NCBI RefSeq assembly: GCF_021390335.1
Contig: NZ_JAJUXK010000003.1
Coordinates: 372,001 to 436,000 of the forward strand
Reading direction: 5' to 3'
Source: Dyadobacter sp. CY343
GTDB taxonomy: Bacteria > Bacteroidota > Bacteroidia > Cytophagales > Spirosomataceae
Length of the DNA: 64,000 nt
The notes below the pieces were generated by a model. It ran no database searches, was not told the origin of the DNA, and was given only the letters and a program-made list of their open reading frames with translations. Positions 45,552 to 53,651 of the stretch are shown one piece after another; within the stretch, counting starts at the first letter, position 1; each line of letters opens with the position of its first letter. The position numbers were made by a program, and so were the translations under genes.

Positions 45552-47147
45552 TTACTTCGAAAGCCAGATCAGATCATTGATATCATCTTTTCCTGAGAAC
45601 TGACTTTGAATTGCTGCTTTGTAATTCGTTTCGTTCGTAGTCCTTTCTGTCAGCGGATATTGCCACCTTACAGCGATCCTGCCTGAATTTCCCGTTCCGA
45701 CGCCGGTCATGAACTTAGGAAATCCCGTCCTGCGGTAATTGAAATACGCTTCCATTCCCGAATTCATGAAAAACGCCAGGTATTTCTGCGTAACGATCTG
45801 TTCCAGACCAACTACCGAATTACCGGCATATTTAACAAGCGGCTGCGTGTAATACGCGTCGAAATCGAAATTAATGGTATAGTTGACGAAGTCTGTCGCT
45901 GCCCTGCCGCCCGTTTTGGAATAGGTCATCGTCAGCGCGCCCGTTTTTACACCATAAAATTCCTGCGAAGCTTTGATACCTTTTTTGTACCAATCTTCAG
46001 CACTGCCGGTTGCCCAGCCGCGGTTGATGCCCTCGGCGATATTAAAGCACATTTCGGGATAGCCGACGATGAATGTATTTTCACCGGTATAGTTGGAATA
46101 GTACCGCGACCGGCTTTGGAAAGAATACTCTCCCGGCGCAAACCCTGCCCCATTGTTCTTCCCGGCTTTGTTTGACATATCCGAAAGGTCCTCTCCCGAA
46201 CTGGCTGCTACAAATGCTGTAAAATCCGAAGGCTGCTTGCCTGCTTTCAGCTGAGAACCCGCCGGCTCCGTCGTGACCATTACCCGCGGATCTTTGCGGG
46301 CAGTGAGCAAACCCACGTAAGTCTGAGCCATATTCTGTCTCGTTGCGTCGAAGCCGAAGTTGTCGGGATTGGAGGGATATTTGTTAAAATTATTAAACTT
46401 GAATTCGAGATTATCGGCCATTCCTTCCATTAAAGGGTATTTGGTCGGATTAGCGAGCATTTCTGAAAACCGGGCTTTTACATTCATTCCCGCTTCATTT
46501 TCCTTTTTGCTCAATCGGATCAATATGCGGAGTTTGAGACCGTTTACCACTTTTTGCCACTTTTTCAGGTCTTCTCCCAGGTAAAAATCACCCGTTACCT
46601 TCGTGTCGCCCGCTGCGATCAGCGCGGTCATATCTGCATTCGATTGATCAAGCCACGTCAGGATCTGCATGTACACATCCTTTTGCGAATCGTATTTGGG
46701 AGCTACCTCTTCCAGGCCGAGCAGTGCCTCGCTCATCGGTAGGTCACCGGCCCTTACCGACATCTGATCAAAGAAAAAGGCACGGAAAAACTTGCCTAAC
46801 GCTGAATATACATTCACATCAGCTGCGCCGGCCCGTATAGCCTCTTCTTCCATCTTGATCACGTTTTTCAACGTAGGATAATGGTCTTCAAAGGCTGACC
46901 ACTGGTATTCGTTATTTCCGTAGTAATTGTAATTGATCGCATAAAACTGGTTCCAGCGCATTTCGTCACTGAAAGGCGTACCCGTTTTACTGTACATATC
47001 CATTTCTATACCCTTCAAAACAAGCGAAGCAGGGGCAGTAACCGGACGGTTTGGATCTCTTTCCAGATCCTCAAAGCTCCGCTCGCAACCTGAGAGCATC
47101 AGGGCAAAAACAGTGCTGAATCCTATGAGTTTATAATTGAATTTCAT
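45552..47147 (-). CDS. SusD/RagB-family nutrient-binding outer-membrane lipoprotein (SusD-like_2 type)
   Basis: A 531-residue surface lipoprotein that acts as the lid of the SusC channel. The signal MKFNYKLIGFSTVFALMLSGC ends in a lipobox cysteine. The body has the SusD-like helical features DPNRPVTAPASLVLKGIE, FFRAFFFDQMSVRAGDLPMSEAL, and the late WKxxNGLKLRILIRLSKKE and AYFNYRRTGFP stretches of the SusD-like_2 group (PF12771). It lies 42 bases after the SusC gene on the same strand. The ATG at 47145-47147 is preferred over a TTG three codons upstream. The ligand is unknown; no glycosidase gene is adjacent. Confidence 0.9.
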   Translation of the reverse strand: MKFNYKLIGFSTVFALMLSGCERSFEDLERDPNRPVTAPASLVLKGIEMDMYSKTGTPFSDEMRWNQFYAINYNYYGNNEYQWSAFEDHYPTLKNVIKMEEEAIRAGAADVNVYSALGKFFRAFFFDQMSVRAGDLPMSEALLGLEEVAPKYDSQKDVYMQILTWLDQSNADMTALIAAGDTKVTGDFYLGEDLKKWQKVVNGLKLRILIRLSKKENEAGMNVKARFSEMLANPTKYPLMEGMADNLEFKFNNFNKYPSNPDNFGFDATRQNMAQTYVGLLTARKDPRVMVTTEPAGSQLKAGKQPSDFTAFVAASSGEDLSDMSNKAGKNNGAGFAPGEYSFQSRSRYYSNYTGENTFIVGYPEMCFNIAEGINRGWATGSAEDWYKKGIKASQEFYGVKTGALTMTYSKTGGRAATDFVNYTINFDFDAYYTQPLVKYAGNSVVGLEQIVTQKYLAFFMNSGMEAYFNYRRTGFPKFMTGVGTGNSGRIAVRWQYPLTERTTNETNYKAAIQSQFSGKDDINDLIWLSK

Positions 47148-47189
47148 TGTTTTCAAGATTTTTGATGACAGATTAAACTAAGCGGCTGA

Positions 47190-50100
47190 TCAGAAAGTAA
47201 GGCTAACATTTACCCCGTAGCGGCGCACCGAAGGAGTTTGCAGGTCGGAGCTGCCGCCTGATACGAACTGGTTGAGGTCGATATCTTTTTTCTCAGCGAA
47301 ATACAGCAGGTTACGGCCCACCAGGGACACTGACGCATTGCGGATGAACTTGCTTCTTGTCAGCCAGCTTTGTGGCAAAGTATAACCGATAACTACCTCG
47401 CGAAGCGTTCCGAAAGAGCGGCTCATCAGGTTGCCTTCGTCACTGTTGTAATAGCGGCTTACCCAATCCTGTACGTTCTGAGCGGTCGCATTTGGTTTGA
47501 AACGCAGCTCGGAAAGGTTTGTGATCTTGCCGTCAGCGTCGAAATTCAATGCAGTTCCGCCTTCTACCTGAACACCAGGACCTACGTACGTTTTGTTTTC
47601 TGTATTGTTCTTGAAAGCCTGGTAATCCGTTTCTCTCGAAGCGCCCAGCTGGCCTTGTACCAGCTCAATGTGGCGACCGCCGCGGAAAGTCTGCTTTTGA
47701 ATGTAATTAGAGATCACACCACCGAAACGGCCATCAAACTGGAAGCTGAAATTGACGTTTTTGTAGTTGAATTTATTATTGATACCCAGTACAAACTTGG
47801 GATTCACATAGCCCAGAAATTGGTTGACAGGTGAATATACAGGCCGGCCGGAATCGTCATTAATGATTTGTCCGTCAGCAGTTTTAGCAAATGCGCGACC
47901 GTAGTATTTATCCATTCTGTCGCCCACTCGGAAGAAGGTATTCAATGCATCCTGACCAGGGTAAATCTCTGTCAAAACCTCCTTGAAAGTTGAGTAATTT
48001 GCTATTACTTCCCAGTTGAAACCATTTTCTGTTTTGATCGGAGAACCGGTAACTGACGCTTCCCAGCCTGTTTTCTTAGTTTCAATACCATTTACCAGCG
48101 CCGAGCTATATCCGCTTGTGCTTGATACCGGAAGCGCAAAAATGCGGGGACCGTCGTTCGATACGAAATAGGCTACGTCAAGTCCTAGTCTGTTTTTCAT
48201 TACGCGGAGGTCCAAACCAACTTCCGTTTGAGACGAAGTGTTGGGAACAAGCGCCGGGTTGTTCAGCTGGTTGGTAAAGTAGGCCGCGGGTGTATTGTTG
48301 TAGGCAAATGGCGTTGAATAAACCGCCGCATTCTGGTAGGAAGGCCCGTCATAAGGCGAAAAATACTGATCACCATATTCAAGCGGATTGGAACCTGTTG
48401 GGTTGGTACCGATCGTCGACATTGTCAAACCATCCTTCACATTGGCATAAGAACCACGCAGTTTCAGAAAGGAAATCACTTCCGGCAGTGCTACGTAGTC
48501 CGAAATGACAGTCGATAAAGCCACTGAGGGATAGAAGAATGCATTGTTTCCTTTTGGAAGCGTGGAAAGCTTGTCCATCCGGCCCGTCGTCGAAACTGTG
48601 AAATAGTCTTTGTAAGTAAAATCCGCAGAATAATAAGCCGAAGCAACGCGCATTGCTGAATTGAAATTGGCACTCTTCACCGGGTTTGCCGAGTTATTGA
48701 AGTTGTACAATCCCGGTACGTTCAAATAGTCGGTTGATCCGTACGCAGCATTGTATTCGAAACTTCTGATATTCCCTCCTGCCCAGATCTTCGCATTCAA
48801 CCCCGGCAAAACGTCTTTATCAAACTTAACGAGCACATCTGTATTATTTTCAAACAAATTCCGGCGGTCTTCCCGGTAATCGCCTCGCCTCTCGTCACGA
48901 CCATAAGCGCCGGCCGAGTAAGGCATTTTTTCATTCCTGAACAAGCTCCATGTCGTGATCTGTGAGCGCAACGTAGCTTCCAGGAAGTCGGTAAATTGAT
49001 AGGTCATCCCCACCTGGCCGATGATATCGGATTTCTGGTGACCTCTCAGCCACTCGTAGCTCATGAAATACGGGTTATTGTAACGCTGGTATTCGGCGTA
49101 GATCTGTTGCAGACCTTCTTTGCCCGGCTGCCAGTAATTGCGCATCTGATCCACATCCCAGTCGGCTCCGGCCCACAGTACGATGTTGTAAATGATCGAG
49201 TTAGGTCCGTAATTGACATCCGGGATATTCGGCGTATACTGACGGTTGTATTGCAGCGAGGAGTTGAATTTCAGTTTTTTCGAGAAATTATAGTCCGCTA
49301 CCATATTGAAGTTCGTGATATTCAGCTTGGTATTCGGCACAATTCCCTTCTGATGCGTATGCGAGGTTGAAAAGCGAAGATTGTATTTATCGCCCGACGC
49401 TGACACGGAAATGTTGTTTGTCGAAAGCAAGCCCGGGCGCAGGAACCGCGATAGGTTGTCCTTTCCGCGCGCCACCCAGGGAGTTCCCTGGCGCTGACCT
49501 GTAACCGGATCCACCGGACTGTCGTATTGCGGGATAAGCTGTCCTTCAAATTTCGGCCCCCAGCCACCGTCATAATCTCCGTCGTTCAATCCACCGCCTT
49601 TTCCGTCACCAAATGCATAGCGGCCGTGGTCGCCCGGGCCGTACAGATCCTGTACTTTTGGAATAGCATAAAATCCGTTATCGACCATTGTGGAAGAATT
49701 GAAATCCACAGAAAAGCCCCTCTTATCCTTGGTACCTCGTTTTGTAGTGATGAGGATCGCACCATTTTTCCCGCGAAAACCGTATAATGCAGAAGCAGAC
49801 GCACCTTTCAGAACTGAATAAGTATCAATATCATCAGGGCTCACATTCCAGGTGTCTGAATTCACCGGCACGCCGTCCACGACGAAAAGAACGTCTGAGT
49901 TTCCTCTCAGCTGAATGTTCGGCTTGCGCAGCAATTCAGCCTGAATACCAACCGTCAAACCGGCTACCTTACCTGCCAAAGCATTGATCGCATTGGGCTC
50001 GCGGGCTTTTACCACCGATGTTCCGTCTACGGTCTGAATAGCCACACCGATTCTCCTGACGTCCTTTTTGATACCCAAAGCAGTGATTACCACCTCGGTA

Positions 50101-50447
50101 AGCTGACGCTGGTCAGCCGCCATTGCAATGTCAATGTTACTACGTCCATCAACGCTAATTTCCTGAGACGCAAATCCTAAGAAAGAGAATGAAAGCTTTG
50201 GCGCATCGCCGCGCACTTCAATTTTGTAGTTCCCTTCCGAGTCGGTAATGGTACCGGTCGTAGTTCCTTTCAGCACAATGCTGACTCCGGGTACGGGCGT
50301 ATTATCCTCTTTGGCGGTTACCTTTCCGGTAACTTCTGTCTGGGCGCTAACTACCTGGGACAGCAGCGAGAAAGCCAGCAGAAAAATGGCTTGCCTGCTC
50401 CGCCCAAGGAGCCCAAGCCGCAAGTGAGAGTAGAGTTGTTTAATCAT
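47190..50447 (-). CDS. SusC/RagA-family TonB-linked outer-membrane protein
   Basis: A 1085-residue TonB-dependent transporter. The signal peptide ends near SQVVSAQ, followed by a CarboxypepD_reg-like domain (VTGKVTAKEDNTPVPGVSIVLKGTT), then the plug with the RagA-type TALGIKKDVRRIGVA, GKVAGLTV, LRGNSDVLFVVDGVPV and the ALYGFRGKNGAILITTK signature. The barrel follows to the C-terminal NVSLTF. No STN domain is present, so it imports without sigma signalling. It heads a susC-susD operon. The substrate is unknown. Confidence 0.93.
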   Translation of the reverse strand: MIKQLYSHLRLGLLGRSRQAIFLLAFSLLSQVVSAQTEVTGKVTAKEDNTPVPGVSIVLKGTTTGTITDSEGNYKIEVRGDAPKLSFSFLGFASQEISVDGRSNIDIAMAADQRQLTEVVITALGIKKDVRRIGVAIQTVDGTSVVKAREPNAINALAGKVAGLTVGIQAELLRKPNIQLRGNSDVLFVVDGVPVNSDTWNVSPDDIDTYSVLKGASASALYGFRGKNGAILITTKRGTKDKRGFSVDFNSSTMVDNGFYAIPKVQDLYGPGDHGRYAFGDGKGGGLNDGDYDGGWGPKFEGQLIPQYDSPVDPVTGQRQGTPWVARGKDNLSRFLRPGLLSTNNISVSASGDKYNLRFSTSHTHQKGIVPNTKLNITNFNMVADYNFSKKLKFNSSLQYNRQYTPNIPDVNYGPNSIIYNIVLWAGADWDVDQMRNYWQPGKEGLQQIYAEYQRYNNPYFMSYEWLRGHQKSDIIGQVGMTYQFTDFLEATLRSQITTWSLFRNEKMPYSAGAYGRDERRGDYREDRRNLFENNTDVLVKFDKDVLPGLNAKIWAGGNIRSFEYNAAYGSTDYLNVPGLYNFNNSANPVKSANFNSAMRVASAYYSADFTYKDYFTVSTTGRMDKLSTLPKGNNAFFYPSVALSTVISDYVALPEVISFLKLRGSYANVKDGLTMSTIGTNPTGSNPLEYGDQYFSPYDGPSYQNAAVYSTPFAYNNTPAAYFTNQLNNPALVPNTSSQTEVGLDLRVMKNRLGLDVAYFVSNDGPRIFALPVSSTSGYSSALVNGIETKKTGWEASVTGSPIKTENGFNWEVIANYSTFKEVLTEIYPGQDALNTFFRVGDRMDKYYGRAFAKTADGQIINDDSGRPVYSPVNQFLGYVNPKFVLGINNKFNYKNVNFSFQFDGRFGGVISNYIQKQTFRGGRHIELVQGQLGASRETDYQAFKNNTENKTYVGPGVQVEGGTALNFDADGKITNLSELRFKPNATAQNVQDWVSRYYNSDEGNLMSRSFGTLREVVIGYTLPQSWLTRSKFIRNASVSLVGRNLLYFAEKKDIDLNQFVSGGSSDLQTPSVRRYGVNVSLTF

Positions 50448-50798
50448 CTGAGCAATCGTTTAGTTGTTTTATTTAGAAAAGATGGTGGTGCTGAGACCGA
50501 TGTTTCCAAATACAAACTTCCGGCTTTGACGACTGATTTGTGTTAAGTATTTATTAACATACCATCAACAAATCAGGTATAGCAGCACAAGCCCCGTCCA
50601 GACTAAACCGCTCCCCAGTCAGTTCATTGACCAGCATCAGACTATTACAAAAGTTCAATGAGAGGCGCTGCTTGCAGCCAAATATTCAATGCAGTTAAAC
50701 TTTCAGCAGGAACTAATTCGTCAAATATTCAACGATCCGTTACTTTTTGTGTAGTGCGACGTCTCAATGGTTATTGAGATCACCTAAAACCAAAAAAT
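50448..50798. other. Gap between susC and the orphan LuxR-type gene
   Basis: The 351-base gap holds no convincing open frame. It includes TACTTTTTG near 50744, one base longer than TAnnTTTG, and a small inverted repeat TCTCAAT-GGTT-ATTGAGA at 50762-50779, 19 bases before the LuxR-type gene. The latter could be an operator, possibly for the protein encoded next to it. Confidence 0.4.
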
Positions 50799-51008
50799 AT
50801 GTTCACGAAAAGGGAACACCAGATCCTGTTGCTCATTGCAAAAGGGTACAATTCATCAGTGATCGGAGAGAAACTGTTCATCAGCACTGAAACGATCAGG
50901 AAACACCGCACAAACATTAGCAAGAAAATCAGGCGGCTGGAAACGGGAGATCTGAAACTCAACGTTTTCGCCATTCGGTACGCGATCGCGGCAGAAGATA
51001 CCCCCTAA
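50799..51008 (+). CDS. Orphan LuxR/GerE-type HTH protein
   Basis: A 69-residue protein made of a single LuxR-type DNA-binding domain: FTKREHQILLLIAKGYNSSVIGEKLFISTETIRKHRTNI, covering the four helices of the GerE fold, followed by about 25 residues. There is no receiver or autoinducer domain before it. It could be a complete small regulator (compare GerE of Bacillus, 74 residues) or the remnant of a larger response regulator, but no upstream coding sequence in the same frame is evident. It begins at an ATG and is closed by a hairpin that touches the promoter of the cysteine-rich lipoprotein gene. Confidence 0.78.
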   Translation: MFTKREHQILLLIAKGYNSSVIGEKLFISTETIRKHRTNISKKIRRLETGDLKLNVFAIRYAIAAEDTP

Positions 51009-51030
51009 AAAATACTCCTTTTTGGGGTAT
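50998..51030 (+). terminator. Terminator after the orphan LuxR-type gene
   Basis: ATACCCC at 50998-51004 pairs with GGGGTAT at 51024-51030, extended by AAAAA with TTTTT. The right arm overlaps the -33 element of the next promoter. Confidence 0.55.
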
Positions 51031-51060
51031 TGTACGAGGACTAGAAGCCACCTAGCTTTG
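51029..51060 (+). promoter_or_regulatory. Promoter of the cysteine-rich lipoprotein gene
   Basis: ATTG (51029-51032), a 20-base spacer and TAGCTTTG (51053-51060) match the Bacteroidetes consensus in the same form as the tRNA and kinase promoters. Transcription from about 51067 gives a 24-base leader to the ATG at 51091. Confidence 0.75.
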
Positions 51061-51090
51061 AGGCAAATTCTAACTAATCTATACACAATC

Positions 51091-51738
51091 ATGAAAACAC
51101 AAGCCCTGCGTACCGCACTAGCCACACTTTTATTGGCCGCCCTCTTCGTTGCCTGTGACAAAACCAGTGACCCGCCGAACAGCCCAGTATTTTTAAAAGA
51201 TGCGCACCAGATCGCTCATGACACAAAAGGGTTTTACACGAAAGCCGCTGATGTAACTGTTAGTAAAGATTCTGAAAATGATCAGAAAAGACTTCATCTT
51301 GTTTTGAATTCCCGGAATTTAAAAGCCTACACGATCAACGTTTTTCTAAAAGATCAGGACTGGCAGGATGTTGATTTACAGTCAGGCTCGTATGAGCTGC
51401 TCTTCATGAAACACGCGCTGATCATGCGCGATCCTTTAACGAATAAGCAACATACCTTCAATGTTGAGAATCAGGATTTCCCTGCATTAAAAGGATCTTT
51501 GCCAAAAGGTTTTCTTGAAAATTCTGCTATATCCGCTATTGGGATAGCTGTGTACGGAGATCATAATAGCCATAAAACTGACGACGACCTCGTGCCCGTT
51601 GGCGGTGGTTGTAGTACTTCCGGCGGCACTGGTACGCAATCGTGCAGTAATGATTGTTGCAGCATTACCTGCCTATCGGGCTACTATGCAACTTGCGGTA
51701 CAACCTGCAATTGCTCCAAGACTCCAAAAGGCCTATAA
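51091..51738 (+). CDS. Putative lipoprotein with a cysteine-rich C-terminal tail
   Basis: A 215-residue protein of unknown family. The signal MKTQALRTALATLLLAALFVAC ends in a lipobox cysteine (C22). A middle domain of about 140 residues has alternating polar and hydrophobic stretches suggesting beta strands (HLVLNSRNLKAYTINVFLKD). The tail has eight cysteines at 174, 185, 189, 190, 194, 202, 206 and 208 in a glycine, serine and threonine-rich context, an even number that could form four disulfides. The frame is open to 51022, but the promoter at 51029-51060 rules out an earlier start. No homologue is recognised. Confidence 0.7.
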   Translation: MKTQALRTALATLLLAALFVACDKTSDPPNSPVFLKDAHQIAHDTKGFYTKAADVTVSKDSENDQKRLHLVLNSRNLKAYTINVFLKDQDWQDVDLQSGSYELLFMKHALIMRDPLTNKQHTFNVENQDFPALKGSLPKGFLENSAISAIGIAVYGDHNSHKTDDDLVPVGGGCSTSGGTGTQSCSNDCCSITCLSGYYATCGTTCNCSKTPKGL

Positions 51739-51753
51739 TTCCAAAAGTGAACG

Positions 51754-51786
51754 CACGAGGGCCTGATCATTGATCACGCCCTCGTG
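51754..51786 (+). terminator. Hairpin after the cysteine-rich lipoprotein gene
   Basis: CACGAGGGC pairs with GCCCTCGTG (9 bp) around a 15-base loop that contains a TGATCA-TTGATCA inner palindrome. There is no strong T-run. Confidence 0.55.
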
Positions 51787-51897
51787 ATAAAAGGCTATTA
51801 GAATCTGAAAAAATAAATCCTAATATTTCCGGGTATATTAGAAAAAAAATTTGCGAACTTCGCTTTTTAATTGTAAACAATACACTTAATAAAGCCG

Positions 51898-53625
51898 ATG
51901 CACCATTTTTTCCGGAAAGTGTCCCTCCTATTGCTCGCTTGTCCGGCAATAGTCTGGGGCCAATCAGGCAAGGGAAATTACTCGCCCCTACCCCTAAAAG
52001 ACCTCTCTTCCTTCGAGAAAAGTACCCCTAACTGGACCATCCAGGGAAATATTGCAATTCATCCTGCCGGACTCACCAAAGTAAAAACGCAGTCTGGAGA
52101 GGGAGTTTTGGTTGGAAATCCCGGCGCAGCTATCGCCACAAAACTAAAAGCCAGCGACCTGCGCTTCTATGCAGAATTCAACTTATCCCCCGGCGCGGAA
52201 GGTTTTTTGATATTACCGGGCGGCCAGAAAGTACGAATCTCCGACAGCAGCAAGCTGAAAGGTGAAAGCACACTCACTTCGGGCTACGTAGGTCAGTTCC
52301 CGACCCAGAACGCAGCAAAAGCGCCGGGCCTCTGGCAGACCATCGAGCTGTCTTACGATGCATCCATTCCGACACTGCCCGGTTCAGCACGGTTGAATAC
52401 CTTGTCGCTCAACGGTGTGACGGTATTGGAAACCATTTACCTACCAAGCTCCAAACCGGCCGCCGACGGCCAGCCGCTTGCGCTGGAAGTAACAAAAGGA
52501 ACGATCGCATTCCGCAATATCGGTTACCAGTTACTTGCAAGCCGCAAACCGCTGACATTGACGGGGCTGAATTATAAAGTTTATTCCGACAAATGGGATA
52601 GCAAAGAGTACAGCAAACTGGACCACGAAGGCACGGGCACTACCCTCACACAGGAAGTAACCAACGGAATGCGCGAATTTCACCTGGTTTACGAAGGCGA
52701 AATGGACGTAGCAGAACCTGGCGACTACATTTTTACGACGATCTACTCAGGTCCCATGTTTGACCTCGACATTGATGGTAAAAGCATACTCGCTACCGGT
52801 GAAGCTACTTCGCAGGAAACCCACCAGGGCACGGCCAACCTGACGCAAGGAAAACATAAGTTTAAAATACATTATTCACGGTTTCCGTGGCGGCAGCCTG
52901 CTTTGGGATTGCGTGTTGAAAAAGCAGGCATTCGTCCGTACGATCTGCATACGCTTTCATCGCTTCCGGAACCGGAACCGAAACCATACATCAGCGTAAA
53001 TCCTGATATGCGCCCGGAAATGGTACGCTCTTTCGTTTTGATCGACGGTGAAAAATCCAAACGCACACATTGTATATCGGTAGGAAGCGCTGACGGATGG
53101 AACTATACGATCGACCTCAACCGCGGCGCGCTGATCCAAGCCTGGAAAGGACAATTTGCTGACGTAACCGAAATGTGGTACGAGCGCGGCGAGCCGCAAC
53201 TATTGTTCCCCGCTGGATTGAAAGTGCACGTTTCGGGCAGAAGCAGCCTTGCAGCCCTGGAAACAAACGCCACTGCCTGGCCGGATTCATCGAATATCAA
53301 TTTCCTTGGCTACAATATCAATCCACAGGGCTACCCGGTTTTTCGCTACGCATTGGGCGCAGCTACTGTAACTGACCAGCTGGTTTCCGGCGGCAATACA
53401 TTGTCGCGTACGTTTGAGGTGCAGGGAAAATCCGAGAAGCCGCTTTTTGCATTGCTGGCAAGTGGTAAGCAGGTCGTGGAGATCGAAAAAGGACTTTACC
53501 AGATCGACGATAAGTACTATGTGCAGACAGACAAGAAATCAAAGCCGCTGATCCGACCGGCTGGCGAGGTACAGGAGCTGATATTACCTGTATCAGCGAC
53601 CACCAGCTATTCCATGTTTTGGTAA
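51898..53625 (+). CDS. Secreted protein with DUF1080-like and PA14-like domains
   Basis: A 575-residue exported protein (signal peptide ending near AIVWGQ). Residues about 30-215 resemble the jelly-roll DUF1080 domain (now linked to 3-keto-disaccharide hydrolases): NWTIQGNIAIHPAG, LRFYAEFNLSPGAEGFLI, LWQTIELSYDAS. Residues about 225-340 match a PA14 module (GLNYKVYSDKWDS, YIFTTIYSGPMFDLDIDGKSIL, GKHKFKIHYSRF), often a sugar-binding unit. The last 200 residues are similar to extensions seen with cytochrome or dehydrogenase partners. The next gene starts 26 bases later, so the two form an operon, probably for processing an oxidised or keto-sugar substrate. Confidence 0.75.
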   Translation: MHHFFRKVSLLLLACPAIVWGQSGKGNYSPLPLKDLSSFEKSTPNWTIQGNIAIHPAGLTKVKTQSGEGVLVGNPGAAIATKLKASDLRFYAEFNLSPGAEGFLILPGGQKVRISDSSKLKGESTLTSGYVGQFPTQNAAKAPGLWQTIELSYDASIPTLPGSARLNTLSLNGVTVLETIYLPSSKPAADGQPLALEVTKGTIAFRNIGYQLLASRKPLTLTGLNYKVYSDKWDSKEYSKLDHEGTGTTLTQEVTNGMREFHLVYEGEMDVAEPGDYIFTTIYSGPMFDLDIDGKSILATGEATSQETHQGTANLTQGKHKFKIHYSRFPWRQPALGLRVEKAGIRPYDLHTLSSLPEPEPKPYISVNPDMRPEMVRSFVLIDGEKSKRTHCISVGSADGWNYTIDLNRGALIQAWKGQFADVTEMWYERGEPQLLFPAGLKVHVSGRSSLAALETNATAWPDSSNINFLGYNINPQGYPVFRYALGAATVTDQLVSGGNTLSRTFEVQGKSEKPLFALLASGKQVVEIEKGLYQIDDKYYVQTDKKSKPLIRPAGEVQELILPVSATTSYSMFW

Positions 53626-53651
53626 AATCAATCCAACCGCATTCTTTTTAA

